NCBI GenBank assembly: GCA_030432925.1
Contig: JAUILT010000029.1
Span: forward strand, 1-34,422
Direction of reading: 5' to 3'
DNA: 34,422 nucleotides
Origin: Bdellovibrionia bacterium
GTDB taxonomy: Bacteria > Bdellovibrionota > Bdellovibrionia > Bdellovibrionales > UBA1609
This document shows, piece by piece, positions 16,376-24,494 of the stretch. Made by a program: the position numbers and the translations under genes. The first letter of the stretch is position 1. Every line of letters starts with the position of its first letter. The notes under the pieces are model-generated. The model was given only the letters and a program-made list of their open reading frames with translations. It was not told the DNA's origin and made no database searches.

Positions 16376-16405
16376 TTGACCAGTGGTGGGTTTGAACGTT
16401 TCAAT
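16376..16405 (+). promoter_or_regulatory. possible promoter of the HU-family gene
   Basis: TTGACC (16376-16381), an 18-base spacer and TTCAAT (16400-16405), about 50 bp before the start codon. A small palindrome, TTGAA-CGT-TTCAA (16392-16404), overlaps the -10 box. The match is weak. Confidence 0.3.
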
Positions 16406-16455
16406 TTTGGTATTGAATAACAACAACCATGATTTTCCAACAGGGAGAAACAAGT

Positions 16456-16731
16456 ATGAACAAAGCCCAATTGATCGAAAAGATCGCCACAGACTGCGAT
16501 ATGACAAAAGCTCAAACGGAAAGAATGCTCGATACAACTATCGACACTATCAGAAAAGCCGTTAAAAAAGGGGACGAAGTCAAGCTGGTTGGTTTTGGAA
16601 CTTTCACGAAAGCTAAAAGAAAAGCCAGAACAGGAAGAAACCCTCAAACTGGTAAAGCTATAAAAATTCCTGCAGCATGGTACCCCAAGTTCCGTCCAGG
16701 TTCTGAGTTCAAATCTTTGTTGAGAAAATAA
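16456..16731 (+). CDS. HU-family nucleoid DNA-binding protein
   Basis: A 91-residue protein starting at ATG 16456, eight bases after AGGGAG; nine extra in-frame codons upstream have no ribosome site. It has the HU/IHF layout: helices from MNKAQLIEKIA to residue 40, the VGFGTF strand turn, and the DNA-binding arm GRNPQTGKAIKIPAA. The residues after the arm read WYPKFRPG where most HU proteins have K/R-V-P-A/K-F, so the arm base is slightly unusual. HU bends and compacts DNA as a dimer. The gene is probably monocistronic, flanked by a terminator on each side. Sequence alone cannot tell an HU homodimer from an IHF-like subunit, but the arm favours HU. Confidence 0.95.
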   Translation: MNKAQLIEKIATDCDMTKAQTERMLDTTIDTIRKAVKKGDEVKLVGFGTFTKAKRKARTGRNPQTGKAIKIPAAWYPKFRPGSEFKSLLRK

Positions 16732-16751
16732 AAGTTTCTCAATTGTATTTG

Positions 16752-16786
16752 AAAAAGGTCAATTCTCAACGAATTGGCCTTTTTTT
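16752..16786 (+). terminator. Rho-independent terminator after the HU-family gene
   Basis: A 13-position stem (16752-16764 with 16772-16784, one G-T wobble) around CTCAACG, with an A tract on the left and a T tract on the right. It ends only 29 bp before the pfkA start codon. Confidence 0.93.
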
Positions 16787-16815
16787 ATTCCACTTATAGA
16801 ACTATTCTCTTTGTT

Positions 16816-17796
16816 ATGAACACATCTATTAAAAAACTAGCGGTTTATACAAGTGGGGGAGATGCTCCAGGCATGAATGCCGCTATTCGCTCTGTTGTCA
16901 GAAGTAGTATTGAACAAAATATTGAAGTTATCGGGATTTTCCGCGGCTACTTGGGAATGGTCGATGGAGATATGACCTCCCTTCAAACAAGCTCTGTGGC
17001 CAATATACTCCAGCGAGGAGGGACCATTCTCAAATCCGGTCGCAGTAAGGAGTTCCTTAGGCCTGAAGTTCGTAAAATAGCTTTTGAACATCTACAAAAA
17101 GCTGCCATTGATGCCCTGGTTTGCATCGGTGGCGATGGCTCTTTGAGAGGAGCCATTGCAATGCACAGGGAGTTTGGCATCCCCGTCGTCGGAGTTCCAG
17201 GAACGATAGACAATGATATTGCTGGAACTGATTTTACTGTAGGCTTTGATACCGCAGTCAACACCGCACTAGAGGCTATTGACAGAATCAGGGATACAGC
17301 AGCCAGTCACAACCGCTTGTTTATTGTTGAGGTTATGGGACGAGACTCTGGGTTTATTGCCACATGGGTCGGCCTTGCTGGCGGTGCAGAAGAAGTATTT
17401 ATTCCAGAAAATCCCACTTCTGTAGACCAAGCCATTCAAAGAATTCAAAGGGGAATGGCTCGAGGGAAAACAAGCTCCATCCTGATTGCTGCCGAAGGGC
17501 AGAAACCTGGACGTGCCTATGACTTGGCTGAGAACATCAGAAAGAAAGCCGGCTTTGAAGCCAAGGTCTGTATTCTAGGACATATCCAAAGAGGAGGGCA
17601 CCCAACAGCCGCCGACAGAGTCCTCGCTAGTCAATTAGGATCTGCAGCCATTCGAGTCTTACTGCAAGGACAAAAAGATGTCATGGTGGGAGTTCAAAAT
17701 CAGAAAGTTGTGTATGAACCCCTAGAAAATTGTCTGAATCAAAAAAAGTTGGTCCATCAGAACCTGTTGAGTTTGATTGATACTCTTTCAAAATAA
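16816..17796 (+). CDS. pfkA: ATP-dependent 6-phosphofructokinase
   Basis: A 326-residue glycolytic enzyme converting fructose 6-phosphate to fructose 1,6-bisphosphate. Motifs: TSGGDAPGMNAAIR (12-25), GGDGS (105-109), PGTIDNDI (128-135, catalytic Asp132), EVMGRDSGFIA and GHIQRGGHPTAADR. Gly108 in GGDGS and Gly129 in PGTIDND are the residues seen in ATP-using enzymes; pyrophosphate-using relatives carry Asp and Lys there. Length matches E. coli PfkA (320). ATG 16816 is the first start that fits the family N-terminus. It has no Shine-Dalgarno site and lies just after the HU terminator, so the leader must be very short or expression must depend on read-through. Confidence 0.97.
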   Translation: MNTSIKKLAVYTSGGDAPGMNAAIRSVVRSSIEQNIEVIGIFRGYLGMVDGDMTSLQTSSVANILQRGGTILKSGRSKEFLRPEVRKIAFEHLQKAAIDALVCIGGDGSLRGAIAMHREFGIPVVGVPGTIDNDIAGTDFTVGFDTAVNTALEAIDRIRDTAASHNRLFIVEVMGRDSGFIATWVGLAGGAEEVFIPENPTSVDQAIQRIQRGMARGKTSSILIAAEGQKPGRAYDLAENIRKKAGFEAKVCILGHIQRGGHPTAADRVLASQLGSAAIRVLLQGQKDVMVGVQNQKVVYEPLENCLNQKKLVHQNLLSLIDTLSK

Positions 17797-17814
17797 ACAA
17801 GGGTCTTGTGATGT

Positions 17815-17861
17815 TTGACCCCTTTGCCAAGACTTGCTAAAAGTAACCGGTATTTATACCG
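17815..17861 (+). promoter_or_regulatory. possible promoter with palindrome at the predicted start site, upstream of the substrate-binding lipoprotein
   Basis: TTGACC (17815-17820), 17 bases, TAAAAG (17838-17843). A perfect inverted repeat, CGGTAT-TT-ATACCG (17848-17861), falls on the expected transcription start, where a repressor could act. No T tract follows, so it is unlikely to be the pfkA terminator. Confidence 0.35.
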
Positions 17862-17909
17862 ATCCAGTTTGAATTTTTCAGGATTTTTGGGATTGAGTTG
17901 GAGATAACC

Positions 17910-19055
17910 TTGAGATGTGTCATTGCCTTTTTCGCTGCAGGATTATCAATTTTAGCTGTATTTGGGTGCACAGATAATAATAGCGGCAAAGATAAACTCG
18001 AAAACACAACTATTAAGGTGGCCTTTTTGGGGTCACTCACAGGAAATACTTCGAGCTTTTCAAAAAACACTCTTTTGGGTGTTGAAATGGCTCTAAAAGA
18101 GGCCCGTCAAAACGGACTCAATATTGAATTGATTATCAAAAATAATGCAGGCCGAGCAGAAAAAGCCATTGAAAATATGAAAGCCATTGTTAAAGACAAC
18201 GAAATTTATGCCGTATTGGGCGAAGTTTCCTCTACAATGAGTCTCACAGTAGCGCCGATTGCCCAGCAAGCGGGCCTTCCCATGATCACTCCCACTTCAA
18301 CAAATCCAAGAGTGACTGAAGTTGGAAATTATATTTTTCGTATTTGTTTTATCGACCCTTTTCAAGGGTTTGTTATGGCCAAGTTTGCCCGTGAACACCT
18401 AAACCTCAATAAAGTAGCTGTTTTAAAAGATCGTCAGTCTGACTACAGTAAGGGCCTTGCAGAGTTTTTTACAAATACCTTCAAAAAACTTGAAGGAGAC
18501 GTGGTCATGGATGAGGTTTATAAATCCGGAGATAGAGACTTTCGAGTTCAACTGGAGCAAATTCGAAAGTTCCAGCCTGAAGCTATTTTTCTCCCTGGGT
18601 ACTACAGAGATGTTGCCATGATTGCGCGTCAAGCAAGAAAGATGGGAATACAAGCTCAACTGCTCGGTGGTGATGGATGGGACTCCGACAAACTTTTTGA
18701 GATTGGACGGGATGCTGTCAATGGAGGCTACTTTTCGAATCATTTTGCTTTGGAAAAAAATGACGAGCCAGCACAAAGGTTTATCCAAGCCTTTCGCGAA
18801 CAGTACCAACGAAACCCAGACGGGCTAGCAGCTAGAGGTTATGATGCCACAAAGATCTTAATTCATGCCTTAAAGTCCTCAAAAATCTTAAGCCGCGAAG
18901 GTCTGCGGGAACAGCTCGCAGAGATCAAAAACTTCCCTGGAGTGACTGGTCCAACCAGTATTAACCAAAATAGAAACGCTGAAAAGCCTGCTGTTGTGGT
19001 GAAGGTCGAAGGCCCCATGAATCGCTATATCACCACTATCTCTCCCACAAACTGA
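17910..19055 (+). CDS. ABC-type amino-acid (LivJ-like) substrate-binding lipoprotein, orphan
   Basis: A 381-residue type I periplasmic binding protein. The TTG at 17910 is preferred because GGAG lies six bases upstream; TTG 17898, four codons earlier, has a poorer site. The signal ends in VFGC (Cys20), so the protein should be lipid-anchored, unusual for soluble binding proteins of Gram-negative bacteria. The mature part starts with IKVAFLGSLTG and continues with the fold's hallmarks: GVEMALKEAR, VLGEVSSTMSLTVAPIAQQ, PMITPTSTNPRVT, FRICFIDPFQG and DGLAARGYDATKIL. These match the Leu/Ile/Val-binding (Peripla_BP_6) group. No permease or ATPase gene lies nearby, so it either serves a transporter encoded elsewhere or acts as a sensor. 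Ligand specificity cannot be read from the sequence. Confidence 0.9.
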   Translation: MRCVIAFFAAGLSILAVFGCTDNNSGKDKLENTTIKVAFLGSLTGNTSSFSKNTLLGVEMALKEARQNGLNIELIIKNNAGRAEKAIENMKAIVKDNEIYAVLGEVSSTMSLTVAPIAQQAGLPMITPTSTNPRVTEVGNYIFRICFIDPFQGFVMAKFAREHLNLNKVAVLKDRQSDYSKGLAEFFTNTFKKLEGDVVMDEVYKSGDRDFRVQLEQIRKFQPEAIFLPGYYRDVAMIARQARKMGIQAQLLGGDGWDSDKLFEIGRDAVNGGYFSNHFALEKNDEPAQRFIQAFREQYQRNPDGLAARGYDATKILIHALKSSKILSREGLREQLAEIKNFPGVTGPTSINQNRNAEKPAVVVKVEGPMNRYITTISPTN

Positions 19056-19149
19056 CAAGACTTTAGACAATGAGGTCATTTTTACTAGGTGTCCGATAAC
19101 AGCTCAGCTAAATTTGTAGAACCTTAACATTTTTGGTAGGTTGAGAGAA

Positions 19150-19644
19150 ATGTATGTGAACTCATTGTATCCCATTGTCTGTTTGCAGATTTTTCTGCTG
19201 ACTCTGTCTTTTTACAGTCAGGCACAAGAGCCTTTTATTCAAAATATTTCTTCCAATAAGTTGTCTTATAGAGTTCATGCAAAAGAGTGTCGCTCTTTGG
19301 ATACTTCTTATTTTGGGTGGTCCAAAAAAGATTTAATTTGTGTACAAACCTTGGAACACAGTGCTCCCGAGTCTATTTCACACTTTGTTACTGTCATCAG
19401 AAACAATACCTCTACTCACTATTTTCTCGCTGACCCGGTCTACTCAGAGTATGACGGAGGTGAAGAAGCAGCAGCTGTGGAGTACCCCTCAATGACCTAC
19501 TTATTAATCAGCTTGGACTCCGAAAGGGTTGGAGTGGGTTCCATTGAGTTTGTGTTCAAAACTGTCAGAGATCTAGAAAACTTTGATATTCACTTTATCA
19601 CTGGTATAACTCCAGAACGATTACTCTTTGTCAGTGATATATAA
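19150..19644 (+). CDS. small secreted protein of unknown function
   Basis: A 164-residue protein. ATG 19150 is preferred because TAGG lies nine bases upstream; the TTG at 19141 is too close to that site. A signal peptide covers roughly residues 1-26 (hydrophobic IVCLQIFLLTLSF, likely cut after SQAQ). The mature part is about 135 residues with only one cysteine and looks mixed alpha/beta; no domain recognised. The gene follows the substrate-binding lipoprotein by 94 bp and could share its transcript. It ends inside the first base of the downstream hairpin. Function unknown. Confidence 0.65.
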   Translation: MYVNSLYPIVCLQIFLLTLSFYSQAQEPFIQNISSNKLSYRVHAKECRSLDTSYFGWSKKDLICVQTLEHSAPESISHFVTVIRNNTSTHYFLADPVYSEYDGGEEAAAVEYPSMTYLLISLDSERVGVGSIEFVFKTVRDLENFDIHFITGITPERLLFVSDI

Positions 19645-19698
19645 TACCGATCCGGAAAGAACCCGGATCGGTATAAACCTCCGATAGGCTTCGGAGGT
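19644..19698. terminator. two back-to-back hairpins between convergent transcripts
   Basis: Hairpin 1: ATACCGATCCGG (19644-19655) pairs perfectly over 12 bp with 19663-19674, loop AAAGAAC. Hairpin 2: ACCTCCGA (19677-19684) pairs over 8 bp with TCGGAGGT (19691-19698), loop TAGGCT. They lie between the plus-strand secreted protein and the end of flgE on the minus strand. Neither has a good T tract, so termination may rely on Rho or on stalling, or the stems may protect the 3' ends of both mRNAs. Confidence 0.6.
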
Positions 19699-19720
19699 CT
19701 CTAAGGTCGACTTTTATCTA

Positions 19721-21007
19721 TTACCTCTTCAAGTTAATCACTTCAGCCAGTAATTCATCTGTTGTCGTAATGGTTTTAGCGTTGGCCTGAAAAGCTCTTT
19801 GGTTTTGAATCAAGCTCACAAACTGACTGGCCATATCTACGGTAGATCGTTCCAGAGATTTAGCAAAGATCTTACCTCGACCGGCTTTATTAGGAGCCCC
19901 CACTGCGGGAGCTCCAGAATCACGAGCTTCTTTTAAACGATTGTTTCCAACCTTAAAGAGCGCCTCTGGGTTTTCAAATTTTGCCAGCGCAATTTGAGCT
20001 AGATCTTGAGTTTCCCCATTGCTGTAAAGAGCCGTCAGTACACCTTCATCATTAAATGATAAGTTATTAATGGTACCAGCAGCGCTTCCATCTTGCCCCC
20101 AGGAGATCAAATCGGAGTCCTTACCATATTGTTTAGTTCCATCCAGTCCCTCACCCTGATCTGTAGTGATGGAGTCACCAAAATCAATTTTGATCTGTTG
20201 ATTTTGAAGGGCACCACCGGCAAAGTTAAATGCACTGTTCGTCATCTCTTCAGTGTCCAGCTTTCCATCTACGGTAAAGGCAATCTTTCCTTTGGTCACT
20301 TCGGCCATTTGGCCTTCCTGACCACCAGTCACCTCCTTACCGTCAACCATCCCCGTATACTCCCAAGTACGATCTGCTGTTTTTGTAAAAAACATTGTCA
20401 TCAGGTGCTTATTCCCTTGAGAATCATAAACTTCAATCCCCGTAGAATAGTGTGAGGAATCATAAGGCTTACTCGGATCCCACTGCTTGATTGTTTGAAT
20501 CCGAGAGTCTAAATTAAGATCCATGCGGATTTCTTTGGTGGCTTTTGCAGGAATCAAAGCCCTTGGAAATTTAATATCGGCGACTTTGTTAAGAATTTTC
20601 CCCTCTTCATCCGCTTGAAACCCCTGAACTCTTTGGTTGTCATTGGTCACCAAATAGCCTTCTCGATCAAAATGAAAAGATCCGTCTCTGGAGTAAGACT
20701 CGCCATCAGAGCCTCTTAGCATAAAGTATCCATCTCCCGAGATAGCTAAGTCTGTGGCTTTTTCAGTGGCATCCACATTCCCTTGCACCAGAATCGGATT
20801 CACGGCACCAATCTTAACCCCTCGTCCAATCTGGTTTCCTCCGAGAATTCCTTTTAAGCTCTTTGCAATGATATCCTGAAATTCTGCCCGGCTGGCTTTA
20901 AACCCAACCGTGTTGGAGTTGGCGATGTTGTCCCCAATCACTCCAAGCGCCTCTCCCTGTGCACTCAAACCGGATACACCGGTATAAAGGGATGATAATA
21001 CTCCCAT
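19721..21007 (-). CDS. flgE: flagellar hook protein FlgE
   Basis: A 428-residue hook subunit. The start is ATG 21007 (MGVLSSLYTGVSGL), six bases after GGAGG; the longer frame adds seven residues without support. The N-terminal rod-type motif reads LSAQGEALGVIGDNIANSNTVGFKASR. The C-terminal D0 helix ends DMASQFVSLIQNQRAFQANAKTITTTDELLAEVINLKR. Between them lie the variable surface domains (about residues 150-350). FlgE polymerises under the FlgD cap to form the extracellular universal joint. It is the last gene of the operon and is separated from the preceding gene by 94 bp containing a hairpin. Confidence 0.96.
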   Translation of the reverse strand: MGVLSSLYTGVSGLSAQGEALGVIGDNIANSNTVGFKASRAEFQDIIAKSLKGILGGNQIGRGVKIGAVNPILVQGNVDATEKATDLAISGDGYFMLRGSDGESYSRDGSFHFDREGYLVTNDNQRVQGFQADEEGKILNKVADIKFPRALIPAKATKEIRMDLNLDSRIQTIKQWDPSKPYDSSHYSTGIEVYDSQGNKHLMTMFFTKTADRTWEYTGMVDGKEVTGGQEGQMAEVTKGKIAFTVDGKLDTEEMTNSAFNFAGGALQNQQIKIDFGDSITTDQGEGLDGTKQYGKDSDLISWGQDGSAAGTINNLSFNDEGVLTALYSNGETQDLAQIALAKFENPEALFKVGNNRLKEARDSGAPAVGAPNKAGRGKIFAKSLERSTVDMASQFVSLIQNQRAFQANAKTITTTDELLAEVINLKR

Positions 21008-21057
21008 AAGAAACCTCCATGTTTCCACCGCTTCAATCAGTCAGCGGGTTATTTGGA

Positions 21058-21084
21058 GGGGCCTCCTCAAAGAGGTCCAGCCCC
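21058..21084 (-). other. imperfect hairpin in the gap before flgE
   Basis: GGGGC/GCCCC (21058-21062 with 21080-21084) encloses CCTC/GAGG (21065-21068 with 21072-21075) around a three-base loop. There is no T tract on the minus strand. It may act as an mRNA processing or stability element that sets flgE apart from the upstream genes. Confidence 0.4.
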
Positions 21085-21101
21085 AGATTTTTAAAAAACT
21101 C

Positions 21102-21530
21102 TTAAATGACGACTGTACTATCTATGTTTGTAAATACGTTCTCCTTTAATGCTTGAGAATCCATCACGGTTACAACTTTATTGTTTTTCACGCTCACAAT
21201 CAGTGCTGCATTATCAGCCAGCACTAGAGTTTCTTTAGCTCCCTTAGCGCGAGCCTTTTCTATGGCGGAATTTAATTTTTGCATCTGTTCTGGTCCAAAA
21301 TGAACACCCCGACTCCTCATTCGATCCACAGCATGGCTGGAAAAGGTCAGAGCCCCTTGGACTCCTCCCTCCAGCCCTTGAGGAGATATTATCGGCTTTT
21401 TCAGTTGATCCAGAGTTTCCCTAAAGCTGGGGCCATGATCAACTCCAGGGTTTTCCCTGGAGACCGATGTCGACCCTGTTGTTCCGACACCAGCAATGAC
21501 TTTATTAAATGGAACTCCCTGAATACTCAT
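21102..21530 (-). CDS. flagellar operon protein, TIGR02530 family
   Basis: A 142-residue protein. Residues about 60-142 match the TIGR02530 'flagellar operon protein' signature: FSSHAVDRMRSRG, LNSAIEKARAKGAKETLVLADNAALIVSVKNNKVVTVMD region, and the closing LKENVFTNIDSTVVI. The first 55 residues are flexible and rich in Gly, Ser and Pro. The family sits next to flgD/flgE in many bacteria, including Firmicutes, and is thought to help hook assembly; its exact role is not established. The ATG lies three bases after the flgD stop (TAG AAG ATG), so it is coupled to flgD translation. No signal peptide, so it is cytoplasmic or exported by the flagellar apparatus. Confidence 0.88.
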   Translation of the reverse strand: MSIQGVPFNKVIAGVGTTGSTSVSRENPGVDHGPSFRETLDQLKKPIISPQGLEGGVQGALTFSSHAVDRMRSRGVHFGPEQMQKLNSAIEKARAKGAKETLVLADNAALIVSVKNNKVVTVMDSQALKENVFTNIDSTVVI

Positions 21531-21533
21531 CTT

Positions 21534-22532
21534 CTATAATCCCGCATCAATTCCATCTTTTTCCAACTGTGACTGCATACCCCGTGACATGGCAACGGAC
21601 TGCAGCCCATTGGGATTGACAACTTTTTCTTCTTTGGCCTCAGGTTTAACTTGAGGTTTCCTCATTTTATCTGGTGCGACTTTCGCTTCATCCGAAATTG
21701 CTTTTAAGGCTTCATTTTTTGCTGGGGCCAACTTAGGATCTACAATCTGCTTTACATCAGAAAGAGCCACTTTTTTATTTCCCAACATCAGTACTGGACC
21801 ACTCGCTGTAAAGTTAACTCCGGTAATAGTTCCCTCTTGCTTCATTTCTGCCATCAGCTTGGCCCCACTGGAAGAGATGGCATCTACCTCCACTGTGTAA
21901 TCACCTTTGGGCGCCTTGGTTCCATCTTCAAGAACTCCATTCCAAGAAACAATGTTCTCTCCCTCTTTAAGTCCATTGAGAGTCAACTTGCGAATCAAGT
22001 TGCCTTGAGCATCACGAATTTTTAACTCTGTGGAGTTTGGAGCTCCCATAAGTCGAAACTTGATGTCATGGACTTCTGACTCTTCTGTTCTCGCCACTTT
22101 TGAACCATCCACGCTGATGGATTTGCCAATCAAATTCAATGCTTCAAAATTTTGACCCGGTTTGGCTTCTTTTCTCAGAGAGTCAATTCCATCAGCAATA
22201 TTTGTTAGTTTCTCTAGAGACGTAAATTGTGCCAACTGCGCTGCCATTTCATGGCTCTTCAGTGGTGTTGTTGGATCCTGGTTTTTCATCTGAGTCAAAA
22301 GCAGCTTCAAGAAGGCATCTTTGTCCATCTGAGAGTTACCAACAGTCCGTAGTTTTTTAACAGGATCTACCCAATTGGGGTCAGACACCTTATTCAAAAC
22401 CTCACCCAGATTTTGATCTCCAAAAAACTTTTGCCTGTCTTCAGCGCTGACAGTATTTTTTTTATCTGGCTTAAAGTCAGTCTGCTGTTGAGAGTCCGAC
22501 CATGTCTGCGTTCCGCCTTTGATATTAATCAT
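21534..22532 (-). CDS. flgD: flagellar hook-capping/assembly protein FlgD, with long tails
   Basis: A 332-residue protein. The conserved FlgD N-terminal region starts late, at about residue 69: MDKDAFLKLLLTQMKNQDP followed by HEMAAQLAQFTSLEKLTNI. The core then continues with the Ig-like/tudor part (DAQGNLIRKL, GENIVSWNG, APKGDYTVEV). FlgD forms the cap under which FlgE polymerises. Most FlgD proteins are about 220-240 residues; this one has about 65 extra residues in front and a charged Lys/Glu/Pro tail of about 85 residues behind. The start is supported by GAGG a few bases upstream. It lies 12 bp after fliK and runs into the TIGR02530 gene. Confidence 0.94.
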   Translation of the reverse strand: MINIKGGTQTWSDSQQQTDFKPDKKNTVSAEDRQKFFGDQNLGEVLNKVSDPNWVDPVKKLRTVGNSQMDKDAFLKLLLTQMKNQDPTTPLKSHEMAAQLAQFTSLEKLTNIADGIDSLRKEAKPGQNFEALNLIGKSISVDGSKVARTEESEVHDIKFRLMGAPNSTELKIRDAQGNLIRKLTLNGLKEGENIVSWNGVLEDGTKAPKGDYTVEVDAISSSGAKLMAEMKQEGTITGVNFTASGPVLMLGNKKVALSDVKQIVDPKLAPAKNEALKAISDEAKVAPDKMRKPQVKPEAKEEKVVNPNGLQSVAMSRGMQSQLEKDGIDAGL

Positions 22533-22544
22533 TCAGCCTCTTCC

Positions 22545-24491
22545 TTATGCCACCAAGTCCAGTCTTCGACTGGAGGATTTCTTTTTTCCACTTTGAATCT
22601 GAGTCAGCTCATCCTGAGGTCCGCCCTCATTGGGGTGCCCAGTGACTTTTCCAGCAGGAATGTCAAAAAAGTTCTGTCTCCAAGATTGGTTTTGATGACG
22701 GAACTGCTCCATAAAGTTTTGCGCGGACTGCCTTTGTGCCTCATCGTGTGCGTGATCAAACTGTTTAGCAATCTCACCAGAAAAATCCACTTTCACATTG
22801 TCTACATTTAACTTATGAGAAGCCAAATTAGCTTTCAGATCACCTAGGCCCTTTTCAAGAATCTTTTTGGCCTCGTTACTTTCCGTCACCATCTCAACGG
22901 AGACCTGGCCATCTTGAACGGCCACCTTCAGGTTCACCTGCCCCATACCTTCAGGGTTAAGAGCCACTTTCATTTCTCCGCCGCCCTTTTTCACCAGAAG
23001 GTTGGCATGGGTCACTACATCTTTGACATTCTGTGCCTGCTCTGCCTCAGTAGGCTGACTGGTGACCATAAAGGGGGAGGATTTTGCCGTTGATGCCTGA
23101 CTCCCGGAGCCGGTCGCAGAAGCTGCAGCTTCAGATTTCACGTGAAACTCCATACCATCGGCCTCAGCCAGGTCTCCAGCATCCAGCATTTCTTGTAGAG
23201 CCTCATTGGAGGAGCCCTCCGACTGCTGAAATGAGTTCTCCGTGAGATTTTGCCGCTGCCCATCGGCTGCTGCTGCCCCGGGCATCAACCATTCCATTCC
23301 AGAGCCCAAAGAGTTTTGGCCAGTATCTGAGACCAGCATTGGCATTTGAGATGCCGGAGTCACCGGAGTATTCAGTCCATAGGCATTCTTTCCGATAGAG
23401 CTTTTCCCGGCAGAAATCATCTTTTCAATATCAGCGGCATTGAACTGTGACCTTTCTGAGACCGGGCTCCACTCCTGTCCCAACTCCACTCCACTTTTAT
23501 CCACAAACGAAGGTTGCTGAGTCATTGCGATCCTATTAAGAAGCTCTTCCGGACCCCGCATTTGCGGTGTCATCGAACCAGGCGCAGAAGCTCCATTTTG
23601 TCCGACAGCTGTCATTTGTGAAGTGGCCTCCCTTCCCACTGCTGCAGCTGCAGCTCCCGCACCAACAGCCCAAAACTCAGGGGAAACCTTTTGATTCTGA
23701 TTTTGCTGATACTCCTTCGCCACCGGTTGCACTGAAGTCTGGGGTTGAGTGAAGAACTGCTGATTCATTGTGGCCAGACCTTTTTGTAACCTCTCCCGCC
23801 TCATTTGGTTCTGACTCATCACTGACAAAGACAGCTCCCTGTCTGTGGCTTTCAGGTAATCTGCAATGGACTGAGCACTCGACTGTGTCAACATTTCATC
23901 AAAGAATGTTCTGGCCGTCTGTTGCTGTTGAACATCGAGGTTCAAAAATGAAATGATCTTGTCTACATTCTGCTCTGGAGGAGCCGCCAGCTCCTCCAGG
24001 CTTAACCTCTGAAAAGCCTCAACAATTTCAGAAGGCTCAATACCTAGCTTTGTTTCCATCTTCTGCATGAAAGATTGTATCGCAGCTCGTCTTGTCAACG
24101 AATCCACAGTCGCACTTTTTGGCGATACCGCCACCAGTTCACCATTATTTTCAAATTGTGACTGAATCTGTTCGTCAACGAGCGGATCACTTGTTTGCAG
24201 TCCGGCCTGATGTGGCTGAGTTCTCGAAATAGACTGTACTGGTTTTCTGTAGGGTTGATGAGCCACTGGAAATTTTTGAGTTCGAACAAGATCTTGTTTC
24301 TGATTCAAGCCACTTTGATCAGCCTGAGATGAATACTGACTCTGTTTTTCGGAGTTCTCTGAAATTTGGTTTAAAGTATTTTTGAATTTATCCGATGGTT
24401 GATTCGAAAGCTGGGAGTTGTCCCCTGCAACCGGAAGCTTGTCGGCGCTTGAAGGGCTTGCTAGATTTTGGTTCAACCCCAACAAATTCAT
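22545..24491 (-). CDS. fliK: flagellar hook-length control protein FliK
   Basis: A 648-residue protein. The Flg_hook C-terminal domain (PF02120) is clear at about 500-575: GGGEMKVALNPEGMGQVNLKV and then VEMVTESNEAKKILEKGLGDLK. The preceding 480 residues are low-complexity, rich in Gln, Ser and Ala, with a helical stretch at about 115-245, as expected for the secreted molecular-ruler part. FliK measures hook length and switches export specificity through FlhB. It is longer than E. coli FliK (375 residues), which could imply a longer hook, though that is inference. The MotE-like stop and the fliK start are three bases apart (TGA ATA ATG). Confidence 0.92.
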   Translation of the reverse strand: MNLLGLNQNLASPSSADKLPVAGDNSQLSNQPSDKFKNTLNQISENSEKQSQYSSQADQSGLNQKQDLVRTQKFPVAHQPYRKPVQSISRTQPHQAGLQTSDPLVDEQIQSQFENNGELVAVSPKSATVDSLTRRAAIQSFMQKMETKLGIEPSEIVEAFQRLSLEELAAPPEQNVDKIISFLNLDVQQQQTARTFFDEMLTQSSAQSIADYLKATDRELSLSVMSQNQMRRERLQKGLATMNQQFFTQPQTSVQPVAKEYQQNQNQKVSPEFWAVGAGAAAAAVGREATSQMTAVGQNGASAPGSMTPQMRGPEELLNRIAMTQQPSFVDKSGVELGQEWSPVSERSQFNAADIEKMISAGKSSIGKNAYGLNTPVTPASQMPMLVSDTGQNSLGSGMEWLMPGAAAADGQRQNLTENSFQQSEGSSNEALQEMLDAGDLAEADGMEFHVKSEAAASATGSGSQASTAKSSPFMVTSQPTEAEQAQNVKDVVTHANLLVKKGGGEMKVALNPEGMGQVNLKVAVQDGQVSVEMVTESNEAKKILEKGLGDLKANLASHKLNVDNVKVDFSGEIAKQFDHAHDEAQRQSAQNFMEQFRHQNQSWRQNFFDIPAGKVTGHPNEGGPQDELTQIQSGKKKSSSRRLDLVA

Positions 24492-24494
24492 TAT

